NCBI RefSeq assembly: GCF_026213295.1
Contig: NC_079425.1
Coordinates: forward strand, 13,632,397-13,696,396
DNA from: Gadus chalcogrammus
Lineage: Eukaryota; Chordata; Actinopteri; Gadiformes; Gadidae
DNA: 64,000 nt
Direction: 5' to 3'
The notes under the pieces were generated by a model. It saw nothing but the letters and a program-made list of their open reading frames with translations, made no database searches and had not been told where the DNA came from. The position numbers were made by a program, and so were the translations under genes. The number at the start of each line of letters is the position of its first letter. Position 1 is the stretch's first letter. Positions 11,600 to 24,787 of this stretch are shown one piece after another.

Positions 11600-13900
11600 G
11601 TTATTGTTATTTTTGCAAAGGTCTGCCTGCTATCACGTAAGCATTATTATCATCTCATTATTGTCTGTACGCTCTTCATCCAATCGGCACGCCAGTCTTT
11701 GTCTCGACCCCTCCGGCTTCGAACCTTTCCTATGTTTTCATTGCTGTCTGCAGTATCTACAACCGCTTCTATAGATGCTTCATCACAACAATAGATATGC
11801 ATTCTATTCAGAGGAATTTATAAATCATATTGATTTATTTAGAGATTTATTTTACCATTGACTTGAATTATTTTGCATTCGCTTAACACTGGAATTGAAT
11901 TCCTTCTGTGTTTAAAAGCACTGTAACTAGTGCTTGTACTTATCTATAATTATAACTAACTGATGCTACATTTTCCTAAAGATGGAACTTTTTACACCAA
12001 CCTCTCACGTTTCAATGCTGGACCACTCTTCACCTTTAAAGGATTTATCTGACAAACATTTCCAGAAAACAATTTTTAATTTTAACCACACCTAAGGCAA
12101 AGATTCATTTTCAAAGAGAAACAGTGAAAAGTACACAACAGCCATTTCCCAAGACGCACCTGAGAAGGGGGTAAATACACAAACATGAAGTTATTTTACT
12201 TTAATATATTGGCTCAGCAAGGTTTCACAAAGTATTGCTTGTTTTCATTTTTCAAGAAAGATTCCACAACACGCTCAGATCCAGATCCAACAACACAAAA
12301 AATGAAATAATAGTTGAGAAATATTTGTCAATGGTCTCAGTGAACTGAAAAGACGAATGGAGGAAATAGTCACAATCCAGTTGTTTTCCATTTGTATCCA
12401 TTTTTTATACTTCAATAAAACAACCAGAGAACATGATTGGAGAAGGGCTTGGAGTATCAAAGAAAGAAAGAAGAAACCAAATATGGAAAGGAAAAACAAA
12501 ATAAAGAACATATTACAAAAAGTAAGAAAGAAAGAGTGATGAAGTGAGCACCAGAGTGCATCCAGGATTAGGTTGTGTTTGATCCGGTTCACACACCATG
12601 TATAAATGGTAAAACACCAGTCTGCCAGATGGGCTTATATCTTATCTGTCTTGTGTTACTCAACTTGTTATTTATCTGATAGCAGAATTTAATCCCTGTA
12701 TCAGAAAGGCTTATCTTGAACAGGAAAAGAAAAAAAATACAAATAATCACATAACAAGATATGAATACGCAATTATGATTTGTGCTTTTAATAATAACTT
12801 GGAGAGACCGATTAAATCAGGGATTTCATTTTCCCTCCGCTGGAACACAGGGCTTTGTGTTTTGGAGAGCGCTACGGCTGTCAGAGACAGGCCAATGAAC
12901 ATCTTCCCTCACAAGCCCTTAATCTGCCAAAGTATGTCAAAAAGAGGCTCAGTGAAAATGATCTTTGTTTACTCTTCCTCGACGCTAGAAGATACTCAAT
13001 CTCTGACACGTTTTAATCAAGACAGCCCATTCAGGACCCGCGGTTGTTGTGTTCTTTTACTTTCAATGCTGAATTTGAACAACTTCTTAAGGCATTTTCT
13101 TGCAAAGCGATATTTATAATCGGATATTCGGATACAAAAAACAAAACGATTTAATTATGCTTTACAGTAATAACAATTTACTACTTGCAGTAACAGACGC
13201 ACTGAACTACTTCAAAGGAGCTGGTTTAACTACAAAAATTACCTTACTGAATCACATTGTTTCATCATTGCTGGCAAGAGTCAAAGCATGACAGGGATGA
13301 ATTATATTTACTCTGTCTGACAGAAATAGCTTCACATGTGTTTGCGAATGAAAACATCTCTATCCTTGTAGAGACAGAACCACAACCTGAAGTATATGAT
13401 AAGAGGAAGACAGCTGATTGGGTATCACCTGTCAGCCTGCAAATGGACATTAGCCATTTAACACTAACCTGAACACATGCAAATAGTATGGACTTTTGCA
13501 TTGAGAGAGCAACTGCTAGCATACCAAGACATTTCATTCAGCGGAATTCATTCTCTAAAATTTAATTTTTGGTGTGCCTCGAGTAAGACCCAAACATTTC
13601 ATAATTAATTTGTAAATTCATTGTGCTGCATTTTATCCTGGGCAGACCAAAGAATATCAAACGTGGCAAGTGAGTGGTTGTCTTCTTTTAGTTTACGTGT
13701 TGATTCGTTTGTTGATATTTTAGCACAGGGCCCCGGGCTCCAGCGCAAAGCGCATAAATCATCAAAGCTGTGAAACCAAACCAACTAGCCTTTTAAATGA
13801 GCTCTCTGACATGACCTAGCTCTAAGCTAATTCACCAGGAACATTACCCTGTCGTGCTACTGTTGTGCTAATTAGCTTACTGCTTTGGTATGGTGTCTAT
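11600..13900. other. Unique AT-rich sequence, no gene seen
   Basis: No repeat family and no exon with convincing splice sites was recognised in this 2.3-kb stretch. Open frames of up to 114 codons show no motif. Confidence 0.4.
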
Positions 13901-13912
13901 GGAGCTCTACCC

Positions 13913-14235
13913 GTAGAGAGAGAGAGAACGAGAGAGCGAGAGCGAGAGAGGGGGGGTGGTTAGGACCTTGCATAATCAAAGGACTGAAAATTGTATTTGA
14001 TTTATTAATTAGTGGGAAATTGGTTGTCACTCATGTGGTAAATATCCGATTCGTATCATAAAATATTTTCTTGAAAAACAGAGGAAAGGTTCAAATCAGC
14101 TAACAGAGAAAGAGGAACGCAATCTGAGGTTTTAAGGCGGACATGTTTTTTTACCAACTAACTGCAATGTAGAGAGAAAAGGGAGAGAGGGAGCGAGAGA
14201 GAGAGCGAGAGAGAGAGAGAGAGGGGGGGAGGATA
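13913..14235. repeat. Two GA-rich tracts
   Basis: Purine-rich GA tracts at about 13913-13960 and 14170-14231 each end in a short G run and are separated by unique sequence. Confidence 0.85.
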
Positions 14236-14461
14236 ACTGATATAAAGAGGGATAGCAGATTGTTGATAGTTCTGTGTTGATTCATATGTATTATTACAAA
14301 TGTTTTAATGGTATTGCTATTAATCTCCAACAGTGATTCCGTTTTAGGAACATTATAATGTTACATGGGTTAGCAATATAAACATTCTTTATCATGCCAA
14401 TAAAACTATTTAAATTAAATTTTAGAGAGACACAGGGAAATTGAAATGCATTAAGGAATAT

Positions 14462-14945
14462 GAAATGAGAAGCGACAGAGAGAATAGAGAGAAGGAGAGA
14501 GGGTGGCGGGAAAAGGAACAGAGACATACAGAACAGAGGAATATATATATATATATATAGATATATATATAATATATATATGAAGGATGGAGGATAAGGG
14601 AGAGGGAGAGAAAAGGAAAGAAAAAGACAGACAGAGTGGGGAGGGAGGAAGAGAGGGCAGTTGACAAATGGGAGTGTGCAAGGGGAAGAAAGTAATATTA
14701 AAAGGCCAGACATCAAATATGGCGGCAAAATAGTGGGTGAGAGAAGAAAGAGACTTTGAAAATAATGATAAGGGGAGGTGAAGGGGAGTAATGAGGAGTG
14801 AGCGGGTGCACAGAGAGGAGGGGAACAGACAGCAATAACAAAAAGATGGTTAAGAACACCAAGAGAAAAAGAGTGAAGAGAGCATAAGAATAGAGGAGGC
14901 CGAGGAGAGAACGAGAGAAGAGAAGAGGTGGAGAGGGCCAGGGGA
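14462..14945. repeat. AT microsatellite in a purine-rich domain
   Basis: An interrupted (AT)n tract at 14541-14581 sits within about 480 bases of strongly purine-biased (GA-rich) plus strand. The polypyrimidine complement gives serine/leucine/proline-rich minus-strand frames (up to 226 codons) that are composition artefacts. Confidence 0.8.
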
Positions 14946-15079
14946 AGGCTGGGGTAGGTCAGTGTCTTCCACAAAGGCCTCCCCTGTGCCTGGGCTGATA
15001 ACGAGAGCTATGGTCCCAATTACCGTGCAACAGCTCCATGTCTCTGCCTGGAAATATATTGCTTCCACTAGTTCCCTCC

Positions 15080-15370
15080 TTCTTAGGTTCGTCCTCGTAA
15101 TATTACTTGTTTCCTAGTGTCTACTAGTCTACTATCTTCTAGTGTCCTAAACCATCTCCTAGTCTCCTCATCCATCTCATAGACACCTAGTCCATCTTAT
15201 TTTGTCCTAGCTCTTTAACTAGTGACCTGGCTCGTCTCCTTGTATCCCATCTGATCCCTTAGTCTCCTAGACCATATTCTAGTGTCCACATTTTTCTACC
15301 AGTGTCCTAGTCCATCTCCTGGTCCATCTCCTAGTCTCCTTAATCTCCTATAGTATATCCTTACCTTCTG
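15080..15370. repeat. Degenerate minisatellite, cctagt/ccatctcctagt units
   Basis: Repeated words cctagtccatctcc, tagtctcct and tagtgtcc occur with variable spacing. Read in reverse complement they give ctaggagac and ggtcactag, the same words as in the array near 10.4 kb. Confidence 0.6.
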
Positions 15371-15644
15371 TCTCCCATATGTTATATGGATGGGTTTCTT
15401 TTGTTTCAGGCTCAGCTCCAGACTACAATCCAAGATTCAATTAATCTCCTCAGTGGAATAATGAGGATAGAGAATGAACTGGCTGGTCGGATTATTATTC
15501 TGTTAGAGACCGACAATCAGATCCCAATCAGAGTCTGATTGAAGCACAATGTGCTCAAGAGTTCTGCACCTGTTTTCTCTTGATTGGTAGGATACGAGCG
15601 TCCACATTCAAATATGAGGACCAATGAAAACTGTGGCACTAGGG

Positions 15645-15663
15645 AATGCTGGGAGATGTAGTT
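15645..15663 (-). promoter_or_regulatory. ZNF143/THAP11-type site
   Basis: The minus strand reads aactacatctcccagcatt, very close to the vertebrate ACTACA..TCCCAGCA motif bound by ZNF143 and THAP11. A CCAAT-like ccaat lies 25 bases upstream on the plus strand (about 15621). Such sites usually mark promoters, but no transcript start is otherwise visible, and a single motif can occur by chance or inside a repeat. Confidence 0.4.
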
Positions 15664-15799
15664 GATTTAGCCACACTACAACCTGGTATAGCCCAAAAAG
15701 AATGCACAAATAATGAGGCACACTGAATGGTAACATAGCACTTTCCTATTTTACATTGAATTTTAGACTTTTAGTCATAATGACTTAATAATAATAAAG

Positions 15800-16305
15800 C
15801 CCAGCCCAGTTACGGATCGCATTTCCACCACCGACAGTACCCTTATCGTAGGGCGGGGTTTGAGCCAATTGGCGATAGCTGCAGCAGCTACGTAATCATC
15901 GTGACCTCATAGCATCCCGACACAGTGTTCCTGCTAATAAATCAATGAAAAAGAACAACGCCACATATTAAAGAAGGACGTCAAACTTTTGCGCACAACA
16001 TTTTTCAATAAACTAAAGCGTTCGCTGTTGTCTAGAAATACCTTGCAGGTAACTGTTTTATTTGTATCCGCCAGATGCACGGAAGTGACGATTCTGTCAA
16101 CTAATCAACGGACGGCATGTGTAGCTAGAACTTGTTGCCACCCTTTCAGACGTCTCAGTGCCCCAACGGGGGAATACTGCGAGGTGAGTTACGGCTCAAT
16201 ACGGCTCAGTCCTGATCAAGCCCACTTTTGGGTGTGGAAACGCGAACCACGCCGCACCTTTGCATACCGAACCAACCCGCACCCGCTTTAGAAATGCGCA
16301 ACAGT
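15800..16305. mobile_element. Degenerate MITE-like element
   Basis: Near the left end, cgcatttccaccacc has an imperfect inverted counterpart on the right (ggtgtggaaacgcgaac, about 16231-16247). Nearby inverted words such as gttacgg/ggctcag support a terminal-inverted-repeat element. The arms are diverged, the exact ends and target duplication are not clear, and no transposase is present. Confidence 0.4.
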
Positions 16306-16371
16306 GAGTTCAGACACACAGTCATTAGGGCAAAGGTAAGGGTAGGGGGCATCTTGCTTAAAGATCTTCTT

Positions 16372-16764
16372 GCCTATTATGCTTTTTCGACTTTTAATGA
16401 CCTATAAACGTTGTTATAATGATTGATAGTCATGTTTAAACCGCCCCCCTCCTGCCAACCCAACTCCGTTGTGATTGGTTACCTTCCTTGAAGCACGCGC
16501 GCGGGCAGATTTGACCAGGCATATGGGGGTGCGGCAGGACTGCCTCTAAGTAGATGATTTCCCGGAAATGTGAAAAAGTGAATCGCAAACGTTGTCCCGA
16601 GTGTTTAGCGCTCTGCACAGCCACCTCAGATTGTCAGCAGGGAATACGTCGAAATGCATGTACGTCATTATTTGACACTTTAGTATGGTTAAACATGACT
16701 ATCAATCATTATAAAAACGTTTATAGGTCATAAAAGTCGAAAAAGCATAATAGGTCCCCTTTAA
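16372..16764. mobile_element. MITE with ~63-bp terminal inverted repeats
   Basis: The arm at about 16374-16438 starts ctattatgctttttcgac. It is matched in reverse complement by about 16689-16752, which ends gtcgaaaaagcataatag. The arms run about 63 bases with only a few differences. The 250-base centre has no coding capacity. The right end continues gtcccctttaa; the left end is altered, so the target duplication (possibly TA) is uncertain. The superfamily is not assigned. Confidence 0.75.
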
Positions 16765-16769
16765 GGTAG

Positions 16770-18935
16770 ATTGCAGACGTTTCAGATCAAGTGCCAAAGG
16801 ACCTCACCAACATCCTCCTCCCCTAGATATACATAGTCGATAGTACTGAAGGACAGTAACGTTTTCACCTTCCTGCAGCCAGACTATCCATCTTGATTCA
16901 GGAGTGGGGACTTCTAAGTTCTACCCAAATGCTTTCCCAAGCCCTTGCTAATTCAAGAGCTAAGCTACGGACAAGACTCTAGAACACACAGTGGCAGGTT
17001 AGCCTTCACTCTCCTGGGCTAGGAGCACTCTGCGTGCTCGCCCCCACTACCACCACTACCTCCAGGGCACAAGGAGCACAAGCACAGTTCTGCCATTTCC
17101 TATTAGGTTTACCCCAGTGGGTGGACAACAGGAGGGAAAGTGCTGAGAATAATATCTTTGGCAAGGGGAGTCGTAGTGGGTGTTTTCAAGAGGATTGTCG
17201 TGTGCCTGTGTGTGCAGTAGGGCTAGTTATGTTCGTTACAAATGTTACAATATAGGCTATTTTCAAAGTGTACAATAGAAGTATTTTAGATGTCAACTGG
17301 CTGACAAATGACTTAGGTTCCGTTTCTCCAAGTTCCCTTGGGGAGTCTGACAGTACCTCATTTATACACTCTTTGATCAGTTTTTTACACAGAGCGAGGG
17401 AGAGAAGAGCTGTATCTTCAAATAGCCATTTGTTGAACTCAAATTCACACATGACAGGTAAGACTACAAAAAGCGGAATTACAGTTTTGATGTCAAAGGA
17501 AGTCACAGACAAACTACTTCTCCTTTTTATGAGTAAAGTTATAAGATATATACAGTAGTTCAACGATGATATTAATATACATAATAATAATATAATAGGG
17601 ACAAACCACTGAGGATGCAAAATAAAAGCTTTCCAAGTCGTATGAATTCCTAATTTAGAAAAAATATCCCTAGTGTGAGTTGTAAAGGTGACATTAAAAC
17701 ATTCAACCCCACTGAAACAAAGTCTTCCCTATTAACAAACAAGGATGCACAGCGATACCTAGTCAGCAAATAAAATATTATATTATTTCGCCCGTCATTT
17801 GCCGCAAATTGTGTTTCATTTAAATCTGTCAATCAGTAAATTGGGATTACACTGCCAAACTATCGCATCACCTCATCCTGCAGACTGTCTCTCAGCTTCC
17901 CCTACCAAATAAATGCGCCCATCACCAGGGGAGTTAGACTCACTGAAGAAGCAAAACACTTACTGCTTTTCCACCAAGGGCTTAATTATCACACACCAAA
18001 CACCTTTTTCCCCTCCCCTTTGCAAAGAAGAAACAAAGAGTTTGTTTATTCAAAACGAAAACAACAACATCTTCTGTCTTCGGATTTAATTCAAAACGTC
18101 ATCTCGGCATTAAAATCTGTTGAAAGTTTAGTTTGGGTGATGAAGTGAGTGTTTACAGAACAGCTTTACGGTATAACACAGGCCTCCTCATCTGTTTCAA
18201 TAAGACGCTCTAGCCTCTAGGTACGATTGTCCCGGCCTCATATTTCATGAAAACATCCCTCGTTCGGCTCAGAGAGCAGGGTGGGCGGGTGAATGGGGGC
18301 AAATAGATAAAAATGACAGTGTTCTTAAGTTCCCTGCTGGATTAATGCTTGGTTAAGCGCCCTACCAACCGCCATATTGCTGGCTGGTGAAACAGTTTGT
18401 TCTAAACAGAAAACTATTTATAAGTTGTTTTTGCAGAGAGCAAGACAAGGTACGTGACACTGATCCATTTTTCCTCATGAGGTGTGTTTGCAGACACCGT
18501 CGACCTGGCGCTGAAACATGGGCAAGACACGAGTACCGATCAAGTTGGCAAAAAAAAAATATCATGACCTTTAATGATCGTATTTTACATAGTCACCTGA
18601 TACATTCTCCAGGTCAGCTTTGATTTAAAAGACCAGTTGCTAATATATAGGATTTTTTTACATTCACTTGTTAGACACTTATTTTTTCTGCACTTAACTC
18701 TGGCTTCCAGTGACATCATCACTGTGCGACTCTCACCATTTTGTTCTTCCCAGGAAACCCTGTAGCCACTGTAAGGTGGGAAGTAAAAGAGGCTGACTAA
18801 AGCATTCACAGTATATTTAGTTTAAGAAGAAATGTACTTCGACCCTTCTCTTTTCATGAATAACATGAATAATCATTTGTGATATTACCCATTGCCGTGT
18901 GCTGTGTTCATGCATAACAAACAGATCTTCTAGAG
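16770..18935. other. Unique AT-rich sequence, no gene seen
   Basis: No recognisable element or coding exon. Open frames of up to 144 codons are overlapped by frames on the other strand and have no motif. Confidence 0.4.
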
Positions 18936-18947
18936 AGTGAATTTAGC

Positions 18948-19362
18948 TAGGGTGACCAGACGTCCTCTTTTTCCCGGACATGTCCTCTTTTCGAGACCTA
19001 AAAATGCGTCGGCAGGGATTCCAAAAACGTCCGTATGTTGCCTCGTCGCAAAAAAAAAAAAATATATTCTTGTTATTATTATTATTTTTATTTGTTTTGC
19101 CTCGTCGCATATTTGTGTTTCTGGGTCTTTCACATACACCTACTAGTTACTACTATTGTATATGTCTATGGTTCATTACGGCCTTCCAAGTTCTGGAAAT
19201 GGTATCTCCCTTACGTTCCACCTTTCTGCGCGAGCTGACTGTAGAGAGAGTCTGTCATTGGGCGACCGATCTCAGGGTGCTCGTTGAGAAGGTGCCGTGT
19301 ATAAACGGAATGAAACCCCCACTGAAGTCCGTAGGCTCACGATACAAACCCCCCCCCCCCCC

Positions 19363-19400
<38 letters not shown>

Positions 19401-19575
19401 TCAACAATCTTGCCCGGGGCGCAATTGGACCTAGGATCGCCACTGTCTGCAGCCATGCCTGAACGTTAATGTAAGTTCACGGACGAACTAAAGAAAAAAA
19501 TACCCATGTTTTCGCCCCCCCCCCCCTCCCGCGACGAAGTGTCCTCTTTTTCACAAACTCAAATCTGGTCACCCT
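18948..19575. mobile_element. Non-autonomous hAT-like transposon with exact 8-bp duplication
   Basis: The left end is tagggtgaccaga at 18948 and the right end tctggtcaccct at 19575. The flanking duplication AATTTAGC is exact (18940-18947 and 19576-19583). The 628-bp body contains a long C run (about 19349-19399) and no transposase. The subterminal words cgtcctcttttt and agtgtcctcttttt recur near both ends. Confidence 0.85.
19349..19399. repeat. Poly-C tract
   Basis: About 50 C with one T, inside the hAT element. A second C run lies at about 19516-19526. Such runs are prone to sequencing and assembly error, so their length should be treated with caution. Confidence 0.9.
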
Positions 19576-19589
19576 AATTTAGCCTAGAA

Positions 19590-20185
19590 CTGGAGTGTTT
19601 TTTTTCCATGGGCCTATCAACTAAGAGCCATTCTTTCTATTCGCTGAAACATGTTTTCAGTCTGGGGAAGACTGAATATTGCAGCTGTGCAGGCTCTCGA
19701 ACATACTATGTAGATGATTTGATGCTTTGCTTCTTTCTAGCTGTATTTATCCCATTCAACATTCATTCAGATACGTCTCGTTGATGCTGGTAACCATTAT
19801 TACACAAGAGAACTGAGAGACATTTCTCTGCTGTACCAAGTCATTAGAACTATTTATAGTATTCTTAAAAATACACTTTAAGGTTGTAAGTGGTAGCTTT
19901 AAGTATGTGTGCTTATTTGTTCAGGTTAGCTGTGCACCACCTCATAGTAGTTGTATTTCATTTTGTTTGATAAATGTATGGACTTTAAAATTCCCTGCAT
20001 GCTTGATTCAGAATCTACTTAATATGTGTTCTGGAATAATGAATTCTAAAACACCACACACACACACACATATAATCCCCAACATGGTGAGTCCTATACC
20101 GGTACCCACTAACAAGGCTAGATCTGCCACAGTTGATTTTGGTCTGAGCAGCTTGGAGACGCTTGGAGCAGAATACAGATGACTA
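19590..20185. other. Unique sequence, no gene seen
   Basis: Nothing recognisable apart from a short CA run near 20055-20070. Confidence 0.4.
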
Positions 20186-20194
20186 GATAGGAGC

Positions 20195-20475
20195 CGCTGT
20201 CAGCTGGCATAGCAAACACACAGTAGGGCTCAGCAGGGTAACCCAGCGAGTTAGCTTAGGTAACAGAGTTAGTGAAGGAAAGACCTAGCATTGGAAACAT
20301 AGAGAGCTAACATAGGAAACACTCGGAGCAAGCATAGAGCATGCAGAGTTAGTTTTCTGTGTGTTTGTTAGTAGCAAACCCACAGAGTTAGCATTGGAGA
20401 TATGCAGAACAAGCATATGAAACACAAGAAGCTCTATATGAAGCTTAGAAAGCTAGCATAGGATACACATCGTCA
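20195..20475. repeat. Degenerate minisatellite, cagagttagcat-type units
   Basis: Diverged units contain cagagttag, gctagcataggaaacac and related words, with a spacing of about 20-40 bases. Confidence 0.5.
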
Positions 20476-20989
20476 TGACGGTTGGCCGTCAAACAATACA
20501 TAGCATGTTTGCAAGCCCTGTCTATATCTTTACCAGCCCCCTACCGCCTGTTATTCATTGTGCACATGAGAATGTGGTGCGTGCATGTTCTATGACTGGG
20601 CTCACTGGCCAATAACAACTAAGGCAGTAAATGCGCTTTAACATTCTAGGGTAGACTAATGCAATAGCAGCAGTGAGATGGCCTACAAAAGCCACAAAAA
20701 GTTAAGAAGCGGTCGAAACAATTAGGAATAGGAAGCTGGCATTAGATACACAGGCCCCCAACCGTAACTGACTAACGTATATTTCATTCCTAGTAAACCA
20801 CTGTTTGAGTGATAGCCCGCTGGCAATAATAGTTGCCTAATAGGTGGCGTTTGTAGTTCTGTTGTGGTTTTTTATGTAAGGAGACAAGAATCAGGAGTTA
20901 TGTAACATACTCAAGAGTGCAAGCTCTTTGTCTGAAATGACACCTTCCTTTTTACCAAAATTAAAGGGCACACAAAACATCCTGGGAAC

Positions 20990-21205
20990 GACACCATAAA
21001 TGTTGTCATGCAGAATACTGTCCTCAAACATAGACACAGGCAAACATACACACACTCAAACACACTTCTCAAACACACAAGTAACGGGGAACACACTCAA
21101 AACAGGCGCATGAACACTCACTAAAATAGCACACAAACTTCAGCAAACCGGAAAACACAAAAAAGCATACAAACTGAAACACACACATACACCTACTACC
21201 ACCAC
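20990..21205. repeat. Decayed CA-rich tract
   Basis: Scattered cacac words between unique bases resemble a decayed CA microsatellite. No gene was seen between 20.5 and 21.95 kb. Confidence 0.5.
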
Positions 21206-21954
21206 CCATATTAGGAGCAGTGTGGTTGTTGAGAAACTATTGAATTTGACTAATGGGACCACATGTCAAATGGGCGTGCTGCTGATGGGTGTTGCCTACG
21301 TGGCTCACTAGCAGTAGGCGGTGTAAGCAGTGAAGGATTAATATTCACCATGAATAGTGCATGTAACTACCGGAGAAAGGCAAGGAGCGAGAGACAAGTT
21401 AGCCTTGTCTCCTCTCTGTCTGCTTCTACCTCACAACCATACCTCCACCTACCTCTCCACTGCATGAAACCAGCATCATTACCAGTTCTAAACGGCGATT
21501 GGTATTGCATGCATGTTTTTTATCCCATTCCCACTGCAATTCACATTCAGTCGAAGCACAGAAGCGTTCTTGCCTTTTGTTGAGCACAGTGAAGACACAG
21601 CCTCCTGTTGGCTTAAATACATTTTTATGCATAGATCTTTCTTTTATTGGATGGTATCAGATTCTTTTGACACGGTTCATGATGTGTGTGAGACAGTATG
21701 CAAGAATTTAGGAGAAGAAAGACCTGCTCATTAATATTCTGTCATTACCCTCCTCCTCCTTCGTGTCTGTGTCTGGGATTAACAGCTAGCCCAGCGATGT
21801 TAATTGGAAAAATACAAACAAATTAATCAGCCCAGGAGGTCTGGGGAGGGGGGGGGCGGGGGGGGGGTGGTTGTCGATCACAAAGGTCTTCTGCTGTAAA
21901 CGTTGGCCTGACAAGAGAATCCCCATGACAACCAACTGCAGAAAGGCATGATGG

Positions 21955-22555
21955 GAGAGCAGATGGCTTACACACATACACACAGGAACACATACGGACA
22001 CACACAGACAGGAACACACATGTACACGCATACACAGAGGAATATTCGCGCACACGCACACAGACACAGACACACACACCCCTTCCTTCTCCTCCTGCCA
22101 GACAGCCTACAGGTGTGTCAAGATGTCTGGCTGGAAGACAGCCAAGTCCAGGTGTTCCCTCCCTGCCTCCAGCACTACCCCCACCCCCACCACCACTACC
22201 CCCCACCTCCATCCAACAACCAGCATTAACACCCAACCATCCCCGCCACTACGACTACTCAACATCCATCTCCACCATCACGTCCACAGCCCCTTCCCCT
22301 TACATTCCCCCCCCCCCCCCTGCCACCACCTCCCCTACCATCGACTCCCCCTACAACCAACTCTCCTTACATCTACCGCCATCTTACTTGACCCAACCAC
22401 CTCCACCATAAAATTCGCCATCACTTCCCTTTTATACAAACCTACCACCTCCCCTACCACCTTCTCAGCTACTAACCTGGCAACCTCCACCTGGCAATAC
22501 CTCTTTTCCTCAACTATCACCACCACTTCATAACCCCACTTACTCAGTCGCCACA
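21955..22555. repeat. CA-rich then C/A-rich low-complexity tract
   Basis: A broken CA tract (about 21966-22080) leads into about 420 bases of plus strand that are very poor in G and rich in cca, ccacc and tcccc words, including a C run at 22307-22320. Forward proline/threonine/serine-rich frames of up to 136 codons follow directly from this composition. No coding evidence was found. Confidence 0.75.
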
Positions 22556-22957
22556 ACCACCTCCTTCTCACCGGCAGTCAATGTGTCTGTGGTGGAGACA
22601 TGGAGCATGGCAGTCCTTTGCGGCCCAGGAGATAGCTGTCGTGTCTGGCCATCGAGCGGGGCCAGGTGGCCAAACCTCCAGCTGACAGCCAGCTGCTGGG
22701 ACAACAGAGTCTGGGGAGCACAGGAGCCTGTTACACCAGTGACACCCCCGCCGTTGGTTCACGTCTGCTTGACAAACGGACTCATAGAAGCGTGGGCACG
22801 CGGCCACCGCTGCCAAGACACCGATGAGAGGAAAGGAGAGGAGAAGAGAAGGAAGTAGGGCTCTCCTTATGTCAGTACAGTGGTGGAGCACAGGATTCTG
22901 TTGACTAAGGACTACGGTTGGCTAACAACATTCAAACCCATGTCACCCTCGCTCTAG

Positions 22958-23078
22958 ATAAAGCAGCTGCGCTCCAATACTACAGCTGGTGGCAAGCGGG
23001 CAGAGGACCCAGGAGAAGCCAACACACATCCCGGGGAGGAGGAGGACCCATTAGAGGAGGTGACTGATGAGGTTGGTG
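22958..23078 (+). other. Candidate internal exon, unrecognised
   Basis: A pyrimidine-rich acceptor (caccctcgctctag) precedes 22958, and a strong donor, GTAAGG, follows 23078. The 121-nt segment is open in the frame that reads IKQLRSNTTAGGKRAE and then an acidic stretch containing EEEDPLEE. That frame stays open for 85 codons to a TGA at 23213, and is preceded by TAG, so it can only be coding if entered by splicing. I recognise no protein family. It could be chance in a GC-richer patch. Confidence 0.2.
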
Positions 23079-23689
23079 GTAAGGAGATTTACAGAGAAGG
23101 AGGCCTGCCCTGGAGAAAGCAAGCGATAGAAGGGGGTGATATAAGAATGCTACAAATCCCGGAAAAATTTGACATTGACATCATCGGTCCAATTTTGACA
23201 ACCAAGGTCTTCTGAACCATCATTGGTCAAACATTACACAGAATGTCGACATTGGGTTTTTAAACCCAGGAACTTTCATCTGGGAACACCTGAAACACTA
23301 TTATATTGGGCCCCAAAATGAAGATCCTTTTACATGCTCATTGGTACTGTCTTGACCCAACACTCTACCAGAACAATCTTCTCCACCCTCATCATTCTGG
23401 ATCCACGGCAGGCCACTCAACTGAGATGAACACTACAAGGGGGCCCCAGCTGCCACTCAACAAAATCCAGATTGTTTGCTGTCCTGGCAGAACCATGAAG
23501 AAACAAGCTACCCAATAACATCAAGGCGGCAGAAACCCTACACATCTTCCATTGGAATGAAGACACATCTGTTCAGACTTAGCCATTAAAATATTACCTA
23601 TTTTTCAATGTAGCAGTTTGCTAATTTGATCAATTATATTAACTTGCAGGATTCTTGCAAGAATATTCAGTATGAATTTTTCGGGTTGT

Positions 23690-23757
23690 ATCTTTATGAT
23701 TGGATGCAACTATTGTTACCCGCTTTGGATAAAAGCCCCAGCTTAATATTTTAAATG
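23690..23757 (+). mobile_element. SINE 3'-tail remnant
   Basis: The sequence tacccgctttggataaaagc followed by cccagcttaat matches the conserved 3' tail of fish tRNA-derived SINEs and their partner LINEs. No head is recognisable upstream. Confidence 0.5.
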
Positions 23758-23759
23758 CA

Positions 23760-24690
23760 GTGTACTCATACTTACAAAAGGAAAATAAAGCTTTTGTCAA
23801 AGATGCATGTGAATAACGTTGAACAACAGACACCGTAACTTTAAATAAAGTCAGTAGTCCCATAACATTAGTAAGAATCGGAGGAGAGGATAAGAAGTAT
23901 TCAGGAAGCCAGAACATCCTTTCATCCGTTCACAACTAAACTATCAGGATTAAGAGGTACTTTGTGGAATAATTATATCTCACTGACATGCATGGGAAGT
24001 GTAAAACAGTCTTTTGTTCTGACTTGTAGTGTGGACTTTTCTGGAGGGTCATCTTACCCTCAAGAGCTGTACAGCGTACATTTACAAACATAGACAAAGA
24101 TGAAACCTACACTTTTCCTAATTTACCTTAAGTGACTTTGCTGTCACAGAACACACCTTGATCACCTAACATAACCTGAAAATATATACCTGTTCTCCTG
24201 CTAGAAACCTCTTTTAATTTCCCTTTTGAATTTATTTTTGATTAATTTTAGTTAATCTACTTGTTGATTTTGTAACCTGTTTTGGTGTCCGCTTTGAATT
24301 CAAGAGAAGAGACATTGGAGGAGAATTAAACAGAGAGCTGTCCACCCATGACAAGGTTTTGCTTTTGAAGGACTTCCCAGTTTCAGATGTTCAGTTCAAG
24401 GGAATAATTTCGAACTCATCCCATTTTTTGGTTCTACTTTAGAGATTCACCCTCAGTTAACTCGGCCTTCATCTGCGTTGGTCCGAGTGGGTTATGCAAG
24501 AGACTGAATGAAAGCAAGATGAATAATTAGCTCTTTGTAGAGGTGATGGAGGAGGTGGAGATGGTAGTGGTGGGGGAGGGGATAGTGAGGGAGTTGGTGG
24601 TGGAGATTCTATATTTGATTACACTTCATTACACAGCGTAGGGATTACTACATAGAACTCTTTGGAATAATTTCTGAAATTGTTTGCTTA
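23760..24690. other. Unique AT-rich sequence, no gene seen
   Basis: Only a short ggtggagat-type simple stretch near 24545-24610 stands out. Confidence 0.4.
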
Positions 24691-24696
24691 CTAAAA

Positions 24697-24698
<2 letters not shown>

Positions 24699-24787
<89 letters not shown>

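Noticed and set aside
22115..22533. Proline- and threonine-rich forward frames of 98 and 136 codons
   Set aside because: The plus strand is almost free of G here, so stops are rare; two frames are open at once.
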